NCBI RefSeq assembly: GCF_947387555.1
Contig: NZ_CANDNZ010000005.1
Coordinates: 186,001-250,000 of the forward strand
Reading direction: 5' to 3'
DNA: 64,000 nucleotides
Source: Thalassomonas sp. RHCl1
GTDB lineage: Bacteria; Pseudomonadota; Gammaproteobacteria; Enterobacterales; Alteromonadaceae
The translations under genes and the position numbers were made by a program. Under the pieces are notes generated by a model. That model made no database searches. It had not been told where the DNA came from and worked only from the letters and a program-made list of their open reading frames with translations. Positions 7,896-15,566 of the stretch are shown here, piece by piece (position 1 is the first letter of the stretch; each line of letters starts with the position of its first letter).

Positions 7896-8789
7896 TCACC
7901 ACTTCTGGCAATGCTCGATAATAAAATCCAGTAATAACCGGGCTTTTTTCGCCTGCATCGCCCCTTTAGGGTAAACCCCGTAAAAACCGACATCCTGAAT
8001 ACTAAAATCCGCCAAAAGTGGCACCATAAGTCCCTGCCTGATAAAAGCATTAAACAGATGCGACGGCCCGAACATCACCCCCTGCCCTGCCAGCACAGCA
8101 TCCACCAGAAACCTGGGTTCATTGCTGTGCAGGTTGCCGGATACTTTAACACTGATACGTTTGCCGTTTTCATGCCTAAACGGCCAACGGGCAGAAAAAC
8201 TGCCGCCGGTAAAAATCAAACAATTGTGCCCGGTTAATTGTTCAGGCTCGGTAATATCTCCCCTGTCTGCCAGATAAGCCGGACTGGCGCACACCAGATA
8301 TTGGCTGTCGAGCAACTTTTTACAGATCAACTCAGAGTCTTTAAGCTGCCCGACCCTCAGCGCCAGATCTATCCCCTGGTCAATCATATCGAGCTGCTGC
8401 CCGCTGACATGAATATGCAAATCAACATCAGGGTGTTGCTGCTGAAACAGTCTGAGGGTCTCCCCGAAACCGGCGATTGCCATGCTCGCCGGTAAAGTCA
8501 CCGACAGTTTTCCGATAACTTCCTCCTTGACCTCTTTAACGGCGGCAAGCGCCCGGTGTAACTCACGGTCCAGCGTCTGACAATGGGGATACAGGCGCTC
8601 CCCCGCTTCCGTCAGCTGCAGTTTTCTGGCGTTACGGTAAAACAGGGCAATATCCAGCTCAGCTTCCAGGGCCGTTATTTGCTTACTCACTACCGACTTG
8701 GAAACAGACAAAACCTGGGCAGCCCCGGTAAAGCTACCGGTTTTCACCACCTGGGCAAACGTTAACATCAAACGGGAAAGATCTTTCAT
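7896..8789 (-). CDS. LysR family transcriptional regulator
   Basis: A 297-residue protein of normal LysR length. It has an N-terminal winged helix-turn-helix (GSFTGAAQVLSVSKSVVSKQ, about residues 18-37) and a periplasmic-binding-protein-like effector domain (about residues 90-295). It resembles the DsdC/PecT-like subgroup that pairs with oxidoreductases. It diverges from a small membrane protein gene (start 8885) and converges on the SDR remnant at 7556-7849. Either the dehydrogenase remnant or the membrane protein could be the ancestral target. Confidence 0.87.
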   Translation of the reverse strand: MKDLSRLMLTFAQVVKTGSFTGAAQVLSVSKSVVSKQITALEAELDIALFYRNARKLQLTEAGERLYPHCQTLDRELHRALAAVKEVKEEVIGKLSVTLPASMAIAGFGETLRLFQQQHPDVDLHIHVSGQQLDMIDQGIDLALRVGQLKDSELICKKLLDSQYLVCASPAYLADRGDITEPEQLTGHNCLIFTGGSFSARWPFRHENGKRISVKVSGNLHSNEPRFLVDAVLAGQGVMFGPSHLFNAFIRQGLMVPLLADFSIQDVGFYGVYPKGAMQAKKARLLLDFIIEHCQKW

Positions 8790-8884
8790 TTTGGAAACCC
8801 AGCGTTTCTTTTTCTTGCATTTATTTATTTAGGCTAATCTATAGACTAGTTGTCAGGATATCAACGCATTTATCGGAGTAAAAG

Positions 8885-9265
8885 ATGACATCATCACACT
8901 GGGCCAAGCTCGCAGCTGCCTTTTACTTTATCTGGGGACTATTGCATATCAAAGCCGCCTGGATTGTTTACCAGATGGGGGAAAACCTGCCAGCTGATAT
9001 GATACAGGGGCGGTTATTCCAAAGCGGCTGGAACCTGCTGTTTTTTGCCCTGGCCGCCATGGCCATAGCCGTATTTTATAACTGGAAAAACGACCGTCAG
9101 GGCTACTGGGCCAACCTGATCATGGTCAGCGCCACCGATATAGGTTTTATCCTCTTTATCCTGGTACCGGGGCATTTAGCCTTATGGCCCGGGATCATGG
9201 GGCCTGTATTCTGGCTACTGGCACTTGTTGCCAGCACCATCGCCCTTAAGCAAAACACCAATTAA
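8885..9265 (+). CDS. Small four-helix membrane protein, unknown function
   Basis: A 126-residue hydrophobic protein with four predicted membrane segments (about residues 8-28, 46-64, 75-95 and 99-120). The start is supported by GGAG six bases upstream of the ATG. No catalytic motif was recognised. It is transcribed divergently from the LysR gene with a 95-bp gap that would hold both promoters, so LysR control is plausible. Confidence 0.7.
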   Translation: MTSSHWAKLAAAFYFIWGLLHIKAAWIVYQMGENLPADMIQGRLFQSGWNLLFFALAAMAIAVFYNWKNDRQGYWANLIMVSATDIGFILFILVPGHLALWPGIMGPVFWLLALVASTIALKQNTN

Positions 9266-9373
9266 CCACCGGCTGATTTATTTAGCCTAAATCATTCCAC
9301 TCACTTTTTAACCTGATGTGCCGACACCTAAGTGCCGACATACGTTTAACCCTGCATATTACACGGAGAATTT

Positions 9374-10345
9374 ATGATGTTATTTCGTCAACTTATTATC
9401 CCGGCCCTGGCCGGATTATTCAGCCTGCAGGCACATGCCGCCGATCCCGTTTGGGACGCCAACACCGTTAACCTCGCCATAGAAAAGATCGATAACGGCG
9501 TTTATACCGTTTATGACGACAGGGCCCACGATTTCGCCCCTAAAGGTCTGCCGCTTGCCACCAGCGCCGGGGTAATTGTCGGCGACAAAGGTGTAATGCT
9601 GGTAGAAACCATGTTGAATAAAAGATTACACCAGCAATTATTGACCCTGGTGAAAACCGTTACCGACAAGCCGATACTTTACGCCGTTAATACCAGCTTT
9701 CACGGCGATCACTCCTACGGCAATTACCTGCTGGACGATTCTGTGACCTTGATTCAGCATAAAAATACCCAGGCCTATATCCAGCAGCATTTTGCCAAAG
9801 ACGTTGATTTTATGATCAACACCTTCGGTAAGAACCGCGGCATGGAGCAGGTTACCCCGACAACAGCGGATATCTTAATAGAAGAGAAAGGCGCCCTGAC
9901 CATAGACTTAGGCAATAAACAGGTGCAAATCAAAGACTTCGGCTTTGCCCAGACCGGTGGCGATTTATTTGTCTATTTGCCAAAAGAACACGTTGTCTGG
10001 ACCGGCAATGCCATAGTGGCACAAAAACCCGGCCTGCCCTGGCTGCTGGACGGGCACTTAAGCGATACTTTAACCACCTTAACCTCCCTGTATCAGGCGC
10101 TGCCACAAGATACCAAGGTAATACCGGGACACAGCCATGTAGTGGATAAAAGCGCAATAAAATGGAATATTGATTATCTGGCAGAAGTTAAGCAGCAGGT
10201 CACTCAAGCGGTTAGCAAAGGCCTGAGCCAGGAGCAGGTTATCCAAAAAGTAAAAATGGATAACTTTCGCGGATATGCCCTGTTTGACTGGGTACATCCA
10301 GCCCTCAATGTCCCCGCTGCTTATCAAGAGCTGAACACTCACTAA
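9374..10345 (+). CDS. Exported metallo-beta-lactamase-fold protein with altered metal ligands
   Basis: A 323-residue protein with a signal peptide (about residues 1-22, cut after QAHA). The fold markers of the MBL superfamily are present, but the first His of HxHxDH is Ser (TSFHGDHSYGN). The later HT.GD motif reads QTGGDLFVYLP, the bridging Asp of TGD is Asn (VVWTGNAI), and the final His is kept (VIPGHSHV). So three of the six usual zinc ligands are replaced. It may bind a single metal or use a modified mechanism. It resembles the periplasmic MBL hydrolases of the quinoprotein-relay type. No substrate is inferred. GGAG lies five bases before the start. Confidence 0.78.
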   Translation: MMLFRQLIIPALAGLFSLQAHAADPVWDANTVNLAIEKIDNGVYTVYDDRAHDFAPKGLPLATSAGVIVGDKGVMLVETMLNKRLHQQLLTLVKTVTDKPILYAVNTSFHGDHSYGNYLLDDSVTLIQHKNTQAYIQQHFAKDVDFMINTFGKNRGMEQVTPTTADILIEEKGALTIDLGNKQVQIKDFGFAQTGGDLFVYLPKEHVVWTGNAIVAQKPGLPWLLDGHLSDTLTTLTSLYQALPQDTKVIPGHSHVVDKSAIKWNIDYLAEVKQQVTQAVSKGLSQEQVIQKVKMDNFRGYALFDWVHPALNVPAAYQELNTH

Positions 10346-10354
10346 TCTCTAACC

Positions 10355-10385
10355 GCCCGGGAAAAAGACTCTCGGGCATTTTATC
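10355..10385 (+). terminator. Terminator of the MBL-fold gene
   Basis: A GCCCG...CGGGC stem (10355-10359 and 1073-77 of the same block, that is 10373-10377) followed by ATTTTAT lies ten bases past the stop codon. It is a short Rho-independent terminator. Confidence 0.55.
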
Positions 10386-10501
10386 ACTATATGCTTTTAT
10401 CAGTTTTTAAAGATTAAGACAAAGCTTTAACTGAAGACCCTTGCCTCAAATCCTTTACTTAAAAACCCAAATATTCCCCTCAAGAAATATCTTTATCTAT
10501 C

Positions 10502-10550
10502 CCCAAAAAAAAGACCATTCCCTGTTGCTTTATCCAGTGGAATAGTCTTT
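10502..10550 (-). terminator. Strong Rho-independent terminator reading leftwards
   Basis: Read on the minus strand, AAAGACTATTCC (10550-10539), a 17-nt loop and GGAATGGTCTTT (10521-10510) form a 12-bp stem with one mismatch, followed at once by a run of T residues ending near 10505. No minus-strand protein gene that looks real ends here, so it marks the end of a non-coding transcript antisense to the symE-like leader. Confidence 0.65.
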
Positions 10551-10729
10551 ATTTATAGTGCGATCCACTCACAAAAGGAGAGCGCCCACTTCAATATTTC
10601 TCTTTCATTAACAGTATTAACAGCAACCTCTATATCTGCCGTTAATACATAACAAGTCGCAACCCCTGAGTGCACCAACACCCAGAGGCCGCTAACCACA
10701 ACGAACTTCACAGGAGTACGCCATGGCTG
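10505..10729 (-). ncRNA. Putative SymR-like antisense RNA opposite the symE-like gene
   Basis: The minus strand opposite the 5' end of the SymE-like gene carries a -10-like TATGAT (10741-10736) with a weak TTTGCC/TTGCCG -35 region 15-16 bases upstream, and a strong terminator at 10550-10505. A transcript between them (about 225 nt) would cover the symE-like start codon and ribosome site (10710-10725). In E. coli, SymR is a cis-antisense RNA that represses symE translation. The similarity here is one of arrangement, not sequence. The 5' end is estimated. Confidence 0.45.
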
Positions 10730-11007
10730 AATATCATCATACGCCAGAGCTTGCCTCGGCAAAAGTAAAATATCCCATTTATCGGCAACTTACCGTGCTG
10801 GAAACCAGCTGCGAGTCGGCGGTAAAAACCCGCGGCATAGGCATTAACTATGTACCGGTTAATCTTGAACCCTGCATTGTGCTCAGGGGGAAGTGGCTAA
10901 GGCAGGCCGGTTTTACTGTCGGGCAAAAGCTGGCTATTCGGGTAAACCAGAGAGAAATACAGATCACGCCTAAACTGATTTGTTTCGACCAGGCAACGCA
11001 AGACTAA
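10723..11007 (+). CDS. SymE-like type I toxin (AbrB-type fold)
   Basis: A 94-residue protein. The segment VPVNLEPCIVLRGKWLRQAG followed by FTVGQKLAIRVNQREIQITP (about residues 46-85) matches the SymE family core, in which a GKWL.QAGF..G motif sits in a SpoVT/AbrB-like fold. SymE proteins are SOS-linked toxins or nucleoid-binding proteins repressed by an antisense RNA. Start ATG with GGAG nine bases upstream. No LexA box was seen in the upstream 200 bp. A terminator-ended antisense transcript is predicted across the leader. It lies alone between an MBL-fold gene and a membrane protein gene, consistent with a mobile accessory toxin. Confidence 0.72.
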   Translation: MAEYHHTPELASAKVKYPIYRQLTVLETSCESAVKTRGIGINYVPVNLEPCIVLRGKWLRQAGFTVGQKLAIRVNQREIQITPKLICFDQATQD

Positions 11008-11297
11008 AACGTAAACCTTTTATTGAAAAACAGCAAACCTGGCTGCTGCACCTTAAAGCAGGCGCAGCAGCTCCCGCCTCTTCCCGGATAACCCCCCCGG
11101 CAAATATTTTCCCAACAGAGTAATCGATTCACGCTAGTTATAATTCTCTTTGCAGGTGAGATATTTTCCCTTCTCAGTGCACTGAATAAAGAAGTAGTAG
11201 CAACGGCTGCTGCCTCTTGCAACCGGGTAATTGCCTTCCCCTTAACGGCAAGACAGCAACAAGAAATGAAACAACTTCTGCTAAACGGGAGGAGACA

Positions 11298-11744
11298 ATG
11301 ACCACTAACACCCAACCAGCCAACACAACCGGGGCACATCCCCTGGCCTATTTTCTTGTCGCCAGTGGCGGTGGTGTGGTAGGCATCGACTATGCTACCT
11401 GGCTGAAAGTAGACCCTGTCATTGGCGCTGTGATCGGCGGAGTAATAAGCCTGTTTATATTACATCTGGCTTACCATTTGTATGCCGATCCCGAAGGGGA
11501 AATTAAGAAAACCTGCACCGAAGCAGGCGGGATTCTTGGCGTTTTACTTGGCGCCTATATTACCCTGGAAAACTCCAGTGAAGAGCTGACTTGGATGATT
11601 GGCGCGATTATCGGTGGCGCTATCGGCGCGGGCATGGGACAACTGGCAGCGGCGATCATTTCCCTGGCGGGCTTTGCCATTTTATTTCTTAGCCAGGGTC
11701 CTGTAGGTATGGCGGTGCGCACCTATATCTTAAACATCAACTAG
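11298..11744 (+). CDS. Small glycine-rich membrane protein, unknown function
   Basis: The start is set at ATG 11298 because GGGAGGAGA lies directly upstream; the frame is open further back to 11217 without a ribosome site. The 148-residue product has about four hydrophobic segments. Two contain glycine-zipper patterns (VIGAVIGGVISLFIL and IGAIIGGAIGAGMG), which favour tight helix packing or oligomers. No known family was recognised. It has its own terminator at 11753-11796. Confidence 0.7.
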   Translation: MTTNTQPANTTGAHPLAYFLVASGGGVVGIDYATWLKVDPVIGAVIGGVISLFILHLAYHLYADPEGEIKKTCTEAGGILGVLLGAYITLENSSEELTWMIGAIIGGAIGAGMGQLAAAIISLAGFAILFLSQGPVGMAVRTYILNIN

Positions 11745-11752
11745 GCATCACA

Positions 11753-11796
11753 AACATCAGCAACCACAGCCCTGTCGCTACTGTGGTTTTGATGTT
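11753..11796 (+). terminator. Terminator of the glycine-rich membrane protein gene
   Basis: AACATCA (11753-11759) and AACCACAG (11762-11769) pair with CTGTGGTT (11781-11788) and TGATGTT (11790-11796), giving a long interrupted stem with a TTTT tract in its 3' arm just after the stop codon. Confidence 0.6.
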
Positions 11797-11969
11797 GTTG
11801 CATACCTTCAGACAGCTTATCCCTTTGCTTCTTAAAACCCCTGACAACTGGACTACCTGTTATTATTTGTTAACTGGCCCGACAAGCAATTGACTCAAAA
11901 AACAAACACGGATAGATTGTTTTTCGGGCACCAACCCCGGAAAAATAACAACCACAAGGAAATGGATAT

Positions 11970-12998
11970 ATGACTAAAAAACTTCCCCTGAAACTCGCCT
12001 TATCCGCGGCACTGCTTTGTAGCAGCAACCTTGCCTATGCAGCTTGTAGCATCAGCGGTTATGAGTTTACCCCCACAGGCACCAAAGACAGCCGCGGCCT
12101 GGATTATCAAACAGGTGCAGCCCCAGCCGATGCCAACAGCGGCAGCTTTGATGTCGTGGTGTATAACATCGACGGCTTCCCCAAGTGTATCGGCGGCAAC
12201 AGCAATACCGACTTCAAAAACCTGCTGAGTGAGCTCGACAATGCCAACTATAATATCGTGCTGATGCAGGAAATGTTCAGTAAAACCAAACATGGTTATC
12301 TACGCGACGAAAGCCGTCTCAGTATCGACAGCTACCCCTACCGCTCCAAAAACTGGCGCGGCGGTATGACCTCATACGGCGATGGCCTGATACGTTTATC
12401 CGATTTTCCCTTTAACATGGCAAATCGCGATGACGATGATTACACCCTGGCCACTCACGAGTTGGAAGAATTTGACAGCTGCCATGGTGACTTAACCGAC
12501 AGCAACCCCGATTGTTTAACGGAAAAAGGCTTTACCGTAGCGGTACATGAAATTACCGAAAACTTTTCCGTGCATATCTACAACACCCATATGGATGCCG
12601 GACGGGACGATGATGATGTCAAAGCCCGCCGCAAACAATTCGAGCAGCTGGCAGACTTTATCAATAATTATTCCAGCCACGCTACCGTGATCCTCGGCGG
12701 TGACTTCAACAACAAATGGTCGGATTATCCCCATGCCGACGAACAACTGGAGATCTGGCAGACCTTTCTGGCGACAACCGGCATGACCCTGGGTTGTCAG
12801 GATATGATCAGCGGCAGCGACAAAGCCATCAGCAACTGCGACGGCCATTTCAGCTCCAGCACAGATCAGCTAGGTTATATTAATCGCCAGCACAACCCTT
12901 ATAGCCTCACCCTGGCAGAATACGGGGAATTAACCAACTTTACCGGCTTAAGCGATCATGAGCCTTTACGGGCACGCTTTACCTGGGTGAAGAACTAG
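11970..12998 (+). CDS. Secreted endonuclease/exonuclease/phosphatase (EEP) family protein
   Basis: A 342-residue exported protein with a signal peptide (about residues 1-24, ending NLAYA). It carries the DNase I-like catalytic set: Asn in VVVYNIDGF, Glu in LMQEMF, NTHMDAG with its His, the GGDFNNKW motif and the terminal LSDHEPLRARF. The family hydrolyses phosphodiester bonds in nucleic acids or sphingomyelin. The extracellular location and sphingomyelinase-like layout leave both open. Several Cys residues (CHGD...NPDC and GCQD...NCDG) probably form disulphides. AAGGAAA lies upstream of the start. It could supply phosphate or nucleotides in a marine setting. Confidence 0.8.
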   Translation: MTKKLPLKLALSAALLCSSNLAYAACSISGYEFTPTGTKDSRGLDYQTGAAPADANSGSFDVVVYNIDGFPKCIGGNSNTDFKNLLSELDNANYNIVLMQEMFSKTKHGYLRDESRLSIDSYPYRSKNWRGGMTSYGDGLIRLSDFPFNMANRDDDDYTLATHELEEFDSCHGDLTDSNPDCLTEKGFTVAVHEITENFSVHIYNTHMDAGRDDDDVKARRKQFEQLADFINNYSSHATVILGGDFNNKWSDYPHADEQLEIWQTFLATTGMTLGCQDMISGSDKAISNCDGHFSSSTDQLGYINRQHNPYSLTLAEYGELTNFTGLSDHEPLRARFTWVKN

Positions 12999-13050
12999 CA
13001 AGATACTGCCTGGCGGTTAACCACCGACAGGCAGTTAAACACTCAGGTCA

Positions 13051-13527
13051 TTATTCACTACAAGGATACCGGGGAACTTTGGCGATAATGATCACTTGTT
13101 CGCCTTTTTTCTCCATTAAATAACAATTGTCATCTTTGCCCAACTGATAATACTTATTTTGCTCACTGTTGCTTTCGGCTTTCGGGGCGGTTTCAGCCTG
13201 GTTTTCACTTTCTCCCTTGCTTCCCCGGTCAGGTGTTTGCACGGCGGTCGGTTTGCTTTTTGTTCTTTTTCTGGCCGCTTCAGCTTCATGCTCGGCATCA
13301 TGTTCGTGGGCCGCCTCGGTAATAACATGACCAATAATACCACCGACGATCAACGCCCCTAAAATAGCCCCGCCGTTGCTGTGATAACCGCTATGAATAG
13401 AAACATGCCCTGAAACTGGGGGATAATGTCCGTGATGACCGGAGCGGTGATGACCGCCATGATGAGATGCACAACCGGCACTCAGCAAAATTGCCGGTAC
13501 CAGTAACCAGGTTGCTGACTTTTTCAT
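13051..13527 (-). CDS. Histidine-rich lipoprotein with a glycine zipper
   Basis: A 158-residue predicted lipoprotein: signal peptide with lipobox LSAG-C (Cys19), then a His/Gly-rich stretch (about residues 21-45) that could bind metal ions. A hydrophobic glycine-rich segment follows (GAILGALIVGGIIGHVI, about residues 53-69), then a charged, low-complexity linker and a C-terminal domain with two Cys (CYLMEKKGEQVIIIAK...PC). No enzyme family was recognised. It converges with the EEP gene. A role in metal binding or envelope stress is only a guess. Confidence 0.7.
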   Translation of the reverse strand: MKKSATWLLVPAILLSAGCASHHGGHHRSGHHGHYPPVSGHVSIHSGYHSNGGAILGALIVGGIIGHVITEAAHEHDAEHEAEAARKRTKSKPTAVQTPDRGSKGESENQAETAPKAESNSEQNKYYQLGKDDNCYLMEKKGEQVIIIAKVPRYPCSE

Positions 13528-13755
13528 ATTAAACCCTGGTGTCGCGGATTGTACTTTAAGTATAAAGACTGAACCTGAACCTAAGCTGAACAGAAACCGG
13601 AAATATCCCGGTTACCGCATAAAAACATAATGGCCAAAACTTATTTGCCAAGCGCATTCCCAAAAAAGAACGCAAGTGGTAAAATCGCCGGAAAATATGG
13701 CCCCAACAAGGGGTTATCTGCGGAATCACCAGGATATTTCAGCACCAGGACTTAT

Positions 13756-14823
13756 ATGAAACGATATCTCTTTTTTGTCTCCCAGCTTTATTCTTTATCT
13801 ATTGTTCGCCCCTTGCAAAAGGCCATTCGCGAACGGGGAGATGAGGTCGCCTGGTTCCTGAACCAAAAGCAATATGCCGATTACCTTAACGAAGATGAAA
13901 AACAGCTGGCCACGGTGCAGGAAGTCATGGATTACAACCCAAGTGCGGTGTTTGTTGCCAGTAATACCGTGCCGGATTTTTTCCCGGGTATTAAAGTGCA
14001 ACTGTTCCACGGATTTAACGCGCAAAAACGCGATGAAAACAAAGGCCATTTCCGCTTAAGAGGTTTTTTTGATCTCTATTGTACCCAGGGGCCGTCTACC
14101 ACAGAGCCGTTTAAAGAACTGGCCAAAGAACACCAAAACTTTGAAGTGGTAGAAACCGGCTGGAGTAAAATGGATCCCCTATTTGAGCCTTTTACCGCCA
14201 AACCGTTTTTCCCCGGTAATAGTGACGCACAGACACCGCAAGCCAAGAAGCCGGTGATCCTGATGACTTCCACCTTCACCCCGGCATTAAGCGCCGCCTA
14301 CCACTTGTTTGAGCAGGTCAAGCGCATGTCAAAGCGGGAAGACTGGAACTGGCTGATCACCTTCCATCCAAAAATGGACCCAGAGATTGTCAGCCAATAT
14401 AAATCGCTTCAAAGCGACAATTTACACTTTGTCGAGACCGACGATATTATCCCGCTATTGCAGGAAGCTGATTTAATGTTATCGGACACTTCCTCGATTA
14501 TTTCCGAGTTTTTATTACAGCAAAAACCCGCGGTCACCTTTAAAAACCGTGTGCCCGGTCCGCACCTGGCCAACATCACAGACGCCGATGACATTGAGCA
14601 GGCGATTGAGCAGGCACTTACTAAGCCTGCAGAGTTGATGTCGGCGATAGAAGATTATATCAATCTTATTCACCCTTATATGGACGGTAAATCCAGCCAC
14701 CGGGTAATCGATGCTACCGACGCTTTGGTTGACAGCGGCATGAAACATTTAAAACGCAAGCCCCTGAACCTGTTTCGCCGTTTAAAGGTGCGTCATAAAT
14801 ACGGTTATTACAAATTCTGGTAA
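13756..14823 (+). CDS. CDP-glycerol glycerophosphotransferase family protein
   Basis: The preferred start is ATG 13756 (MKRYLFFVSQLYSLS), giving 355 residues; the frame extends upstream to an ATG at 13630, but that stretch (rich in Lys, Ser and Gly) lacks a ribosome site and looks non-native. The sequence fits a two-domain TagB/TagF-like transferase, including FHGFNAQKRDENKG, a C-terminal ITFHPKMDPE and the LMLSDTSSIISEFLLQQKPA block that binds the CDP-glycerol phosphate. In Gram-negatives such enzymes add glycerol-phosphate or related groups to surface polysaccharide. No polysaccharide cluster surrounds it. Confidence 0.82.
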   Translation: MKRYLFFVSQLYSLSIVRPLQKAIRERGDEVAWFLNQKQYADYLNEDEKQLATVQEVMDYNPSAVFVASNTVPDFFPGIKVQLFHGFNAQKRDENKGHFRLRGFFDLYCTQGPSTTEPFKELAKEHQNFEVVETGWSKMDPLFEPFTAKPFFPGNSDAQTPQAKKPVILMTSTFTPALSAAYHLFEQVKRMSKREDWNWLITFHPKMDPEIVSQYKSLQSDNLHFVETDDIIPLLQEADLMLSDTSSIISEFLLQQKPAVTFKNRVPGPHLANITDADDIEQAIEQALTKPAELMSAIEDYINLIHPYMDGKSSHRVIDATDALVDSGMKHLKRKPLNLFRRLKVRHKYGYYKFW

Positions 14824-14861
14824 CCTGCCCTTCGCCGGGAACGTTTTGCTTAGGTATAAGC

Positions 14862-15479
14862 TTAACGGCTGGCAAGTAAAGGTGATGAACTGAAGCTGTG
14901 CTTGATAAATTGCTCTTTACCGGCATCGAGAAACACAGAAGCCACTACTTGCTTTTTATCCCGGCTCCAGATCTTATGATCATGGTTGTTTAAGGTCACC
15001 ATCACCTGATTAATACCTTGTTTGAATAACGTGGCGGGCAAATGCAGGTATTGCCCGTAAACACGCTGGATTTTTTGACCGTTAATGAACAAGTGCGCAT
15101 GCCCCTGTACATAACTTAACGGTTTTTTGGAGGCAAATTCAGGCGCTTCCAGTTCAAAGTCTGCCAATTGCAGATGTAAGTTAAAACCGGATTTTTCATC
15201 TTTGTATAAGGCGACCTCCAGTTTAGGCACAGGTAAATTGGCAGGAATAGCCACAGGTTCATGGCTGTGATCCATCATAGCTTCGTGCCCTGGCATTGCC
15301 TGAGGCATAGTCTGCGTCATAGCACCTGCCATCGGCATTTTATGCTGCATACCCAAAGCCATTTTCTTACCTGGCTGTGATACTGCCTTTACTGCCTCTT
15401 GCTCAGTTACTTGTGTGCTTTCTTGTGCGGCCAGGGCAACAGAGCTTATCAAGGCAAACAGCCATACATAGTTTTTCAT
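14862..15479 (-). CDS. Exported Met/His-rich protein, partner of the YHYH lipoprotein
   Basis: A 205-residue exported protein (signal peptide about residues 1-17). A Met/His-rich section (MPMAGAMTQTMPQAMPGHE, then MMDHSHE, about residues 48-76) resembles copper-binding tracts. The C-terminal domain (about residues 85-190) contains GHAHLFINGQKIQRVYG and LNNHDHKIW. AAAGG precedes the ATG. It lies 87 bp downstream of the YHYH lipoprotein gene on the same strand, so the pair is probably one unit. Copper or other metal handling is plausible but unproven. Confidence 0.65.
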   Translation of the reverse strand: MKNYVWLFALISSVALAAQESTQVTEQEAVKAVSQPGKKMALGMQHKMPMAGAMTQTMPQAMPGHEAMMDHSHEPVAIPANLPVPKLEVALYKDEKSGFNLHLQLADFELEAPEFASKKPLSYVQGHAHLFINGQKIQRVYGQYLHLPATLFKQGINQVMVTLNNHDHKIWSRDKKQVVASVFLDAGKEQFIKHSFSSSPLLASR

Positions 15480-15566
15480 ATGAATACCTTTCGTTAATAA
15501 AGTTGAAAAACCGGCTATCCGTTAGCTGAGATAGCCGGATTAATCGCTTGGATAATTATCACTCCT

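Noticed and set aside
10553-10762. 69-codon minus-strand frame opposite the symE-like leader
   Set aside because: No ribosome site and no recognisable product; it lies inside the predicted antisense RNA, though translation cannot be excluded from sequence alone.
13630-13755. N-terminal extension of the CDP-glycerol transferase
   Set aside because: No ribosome site at 13630 and low-complexity composition; the internal ATG at 13756 gives a family-like N-terminus.
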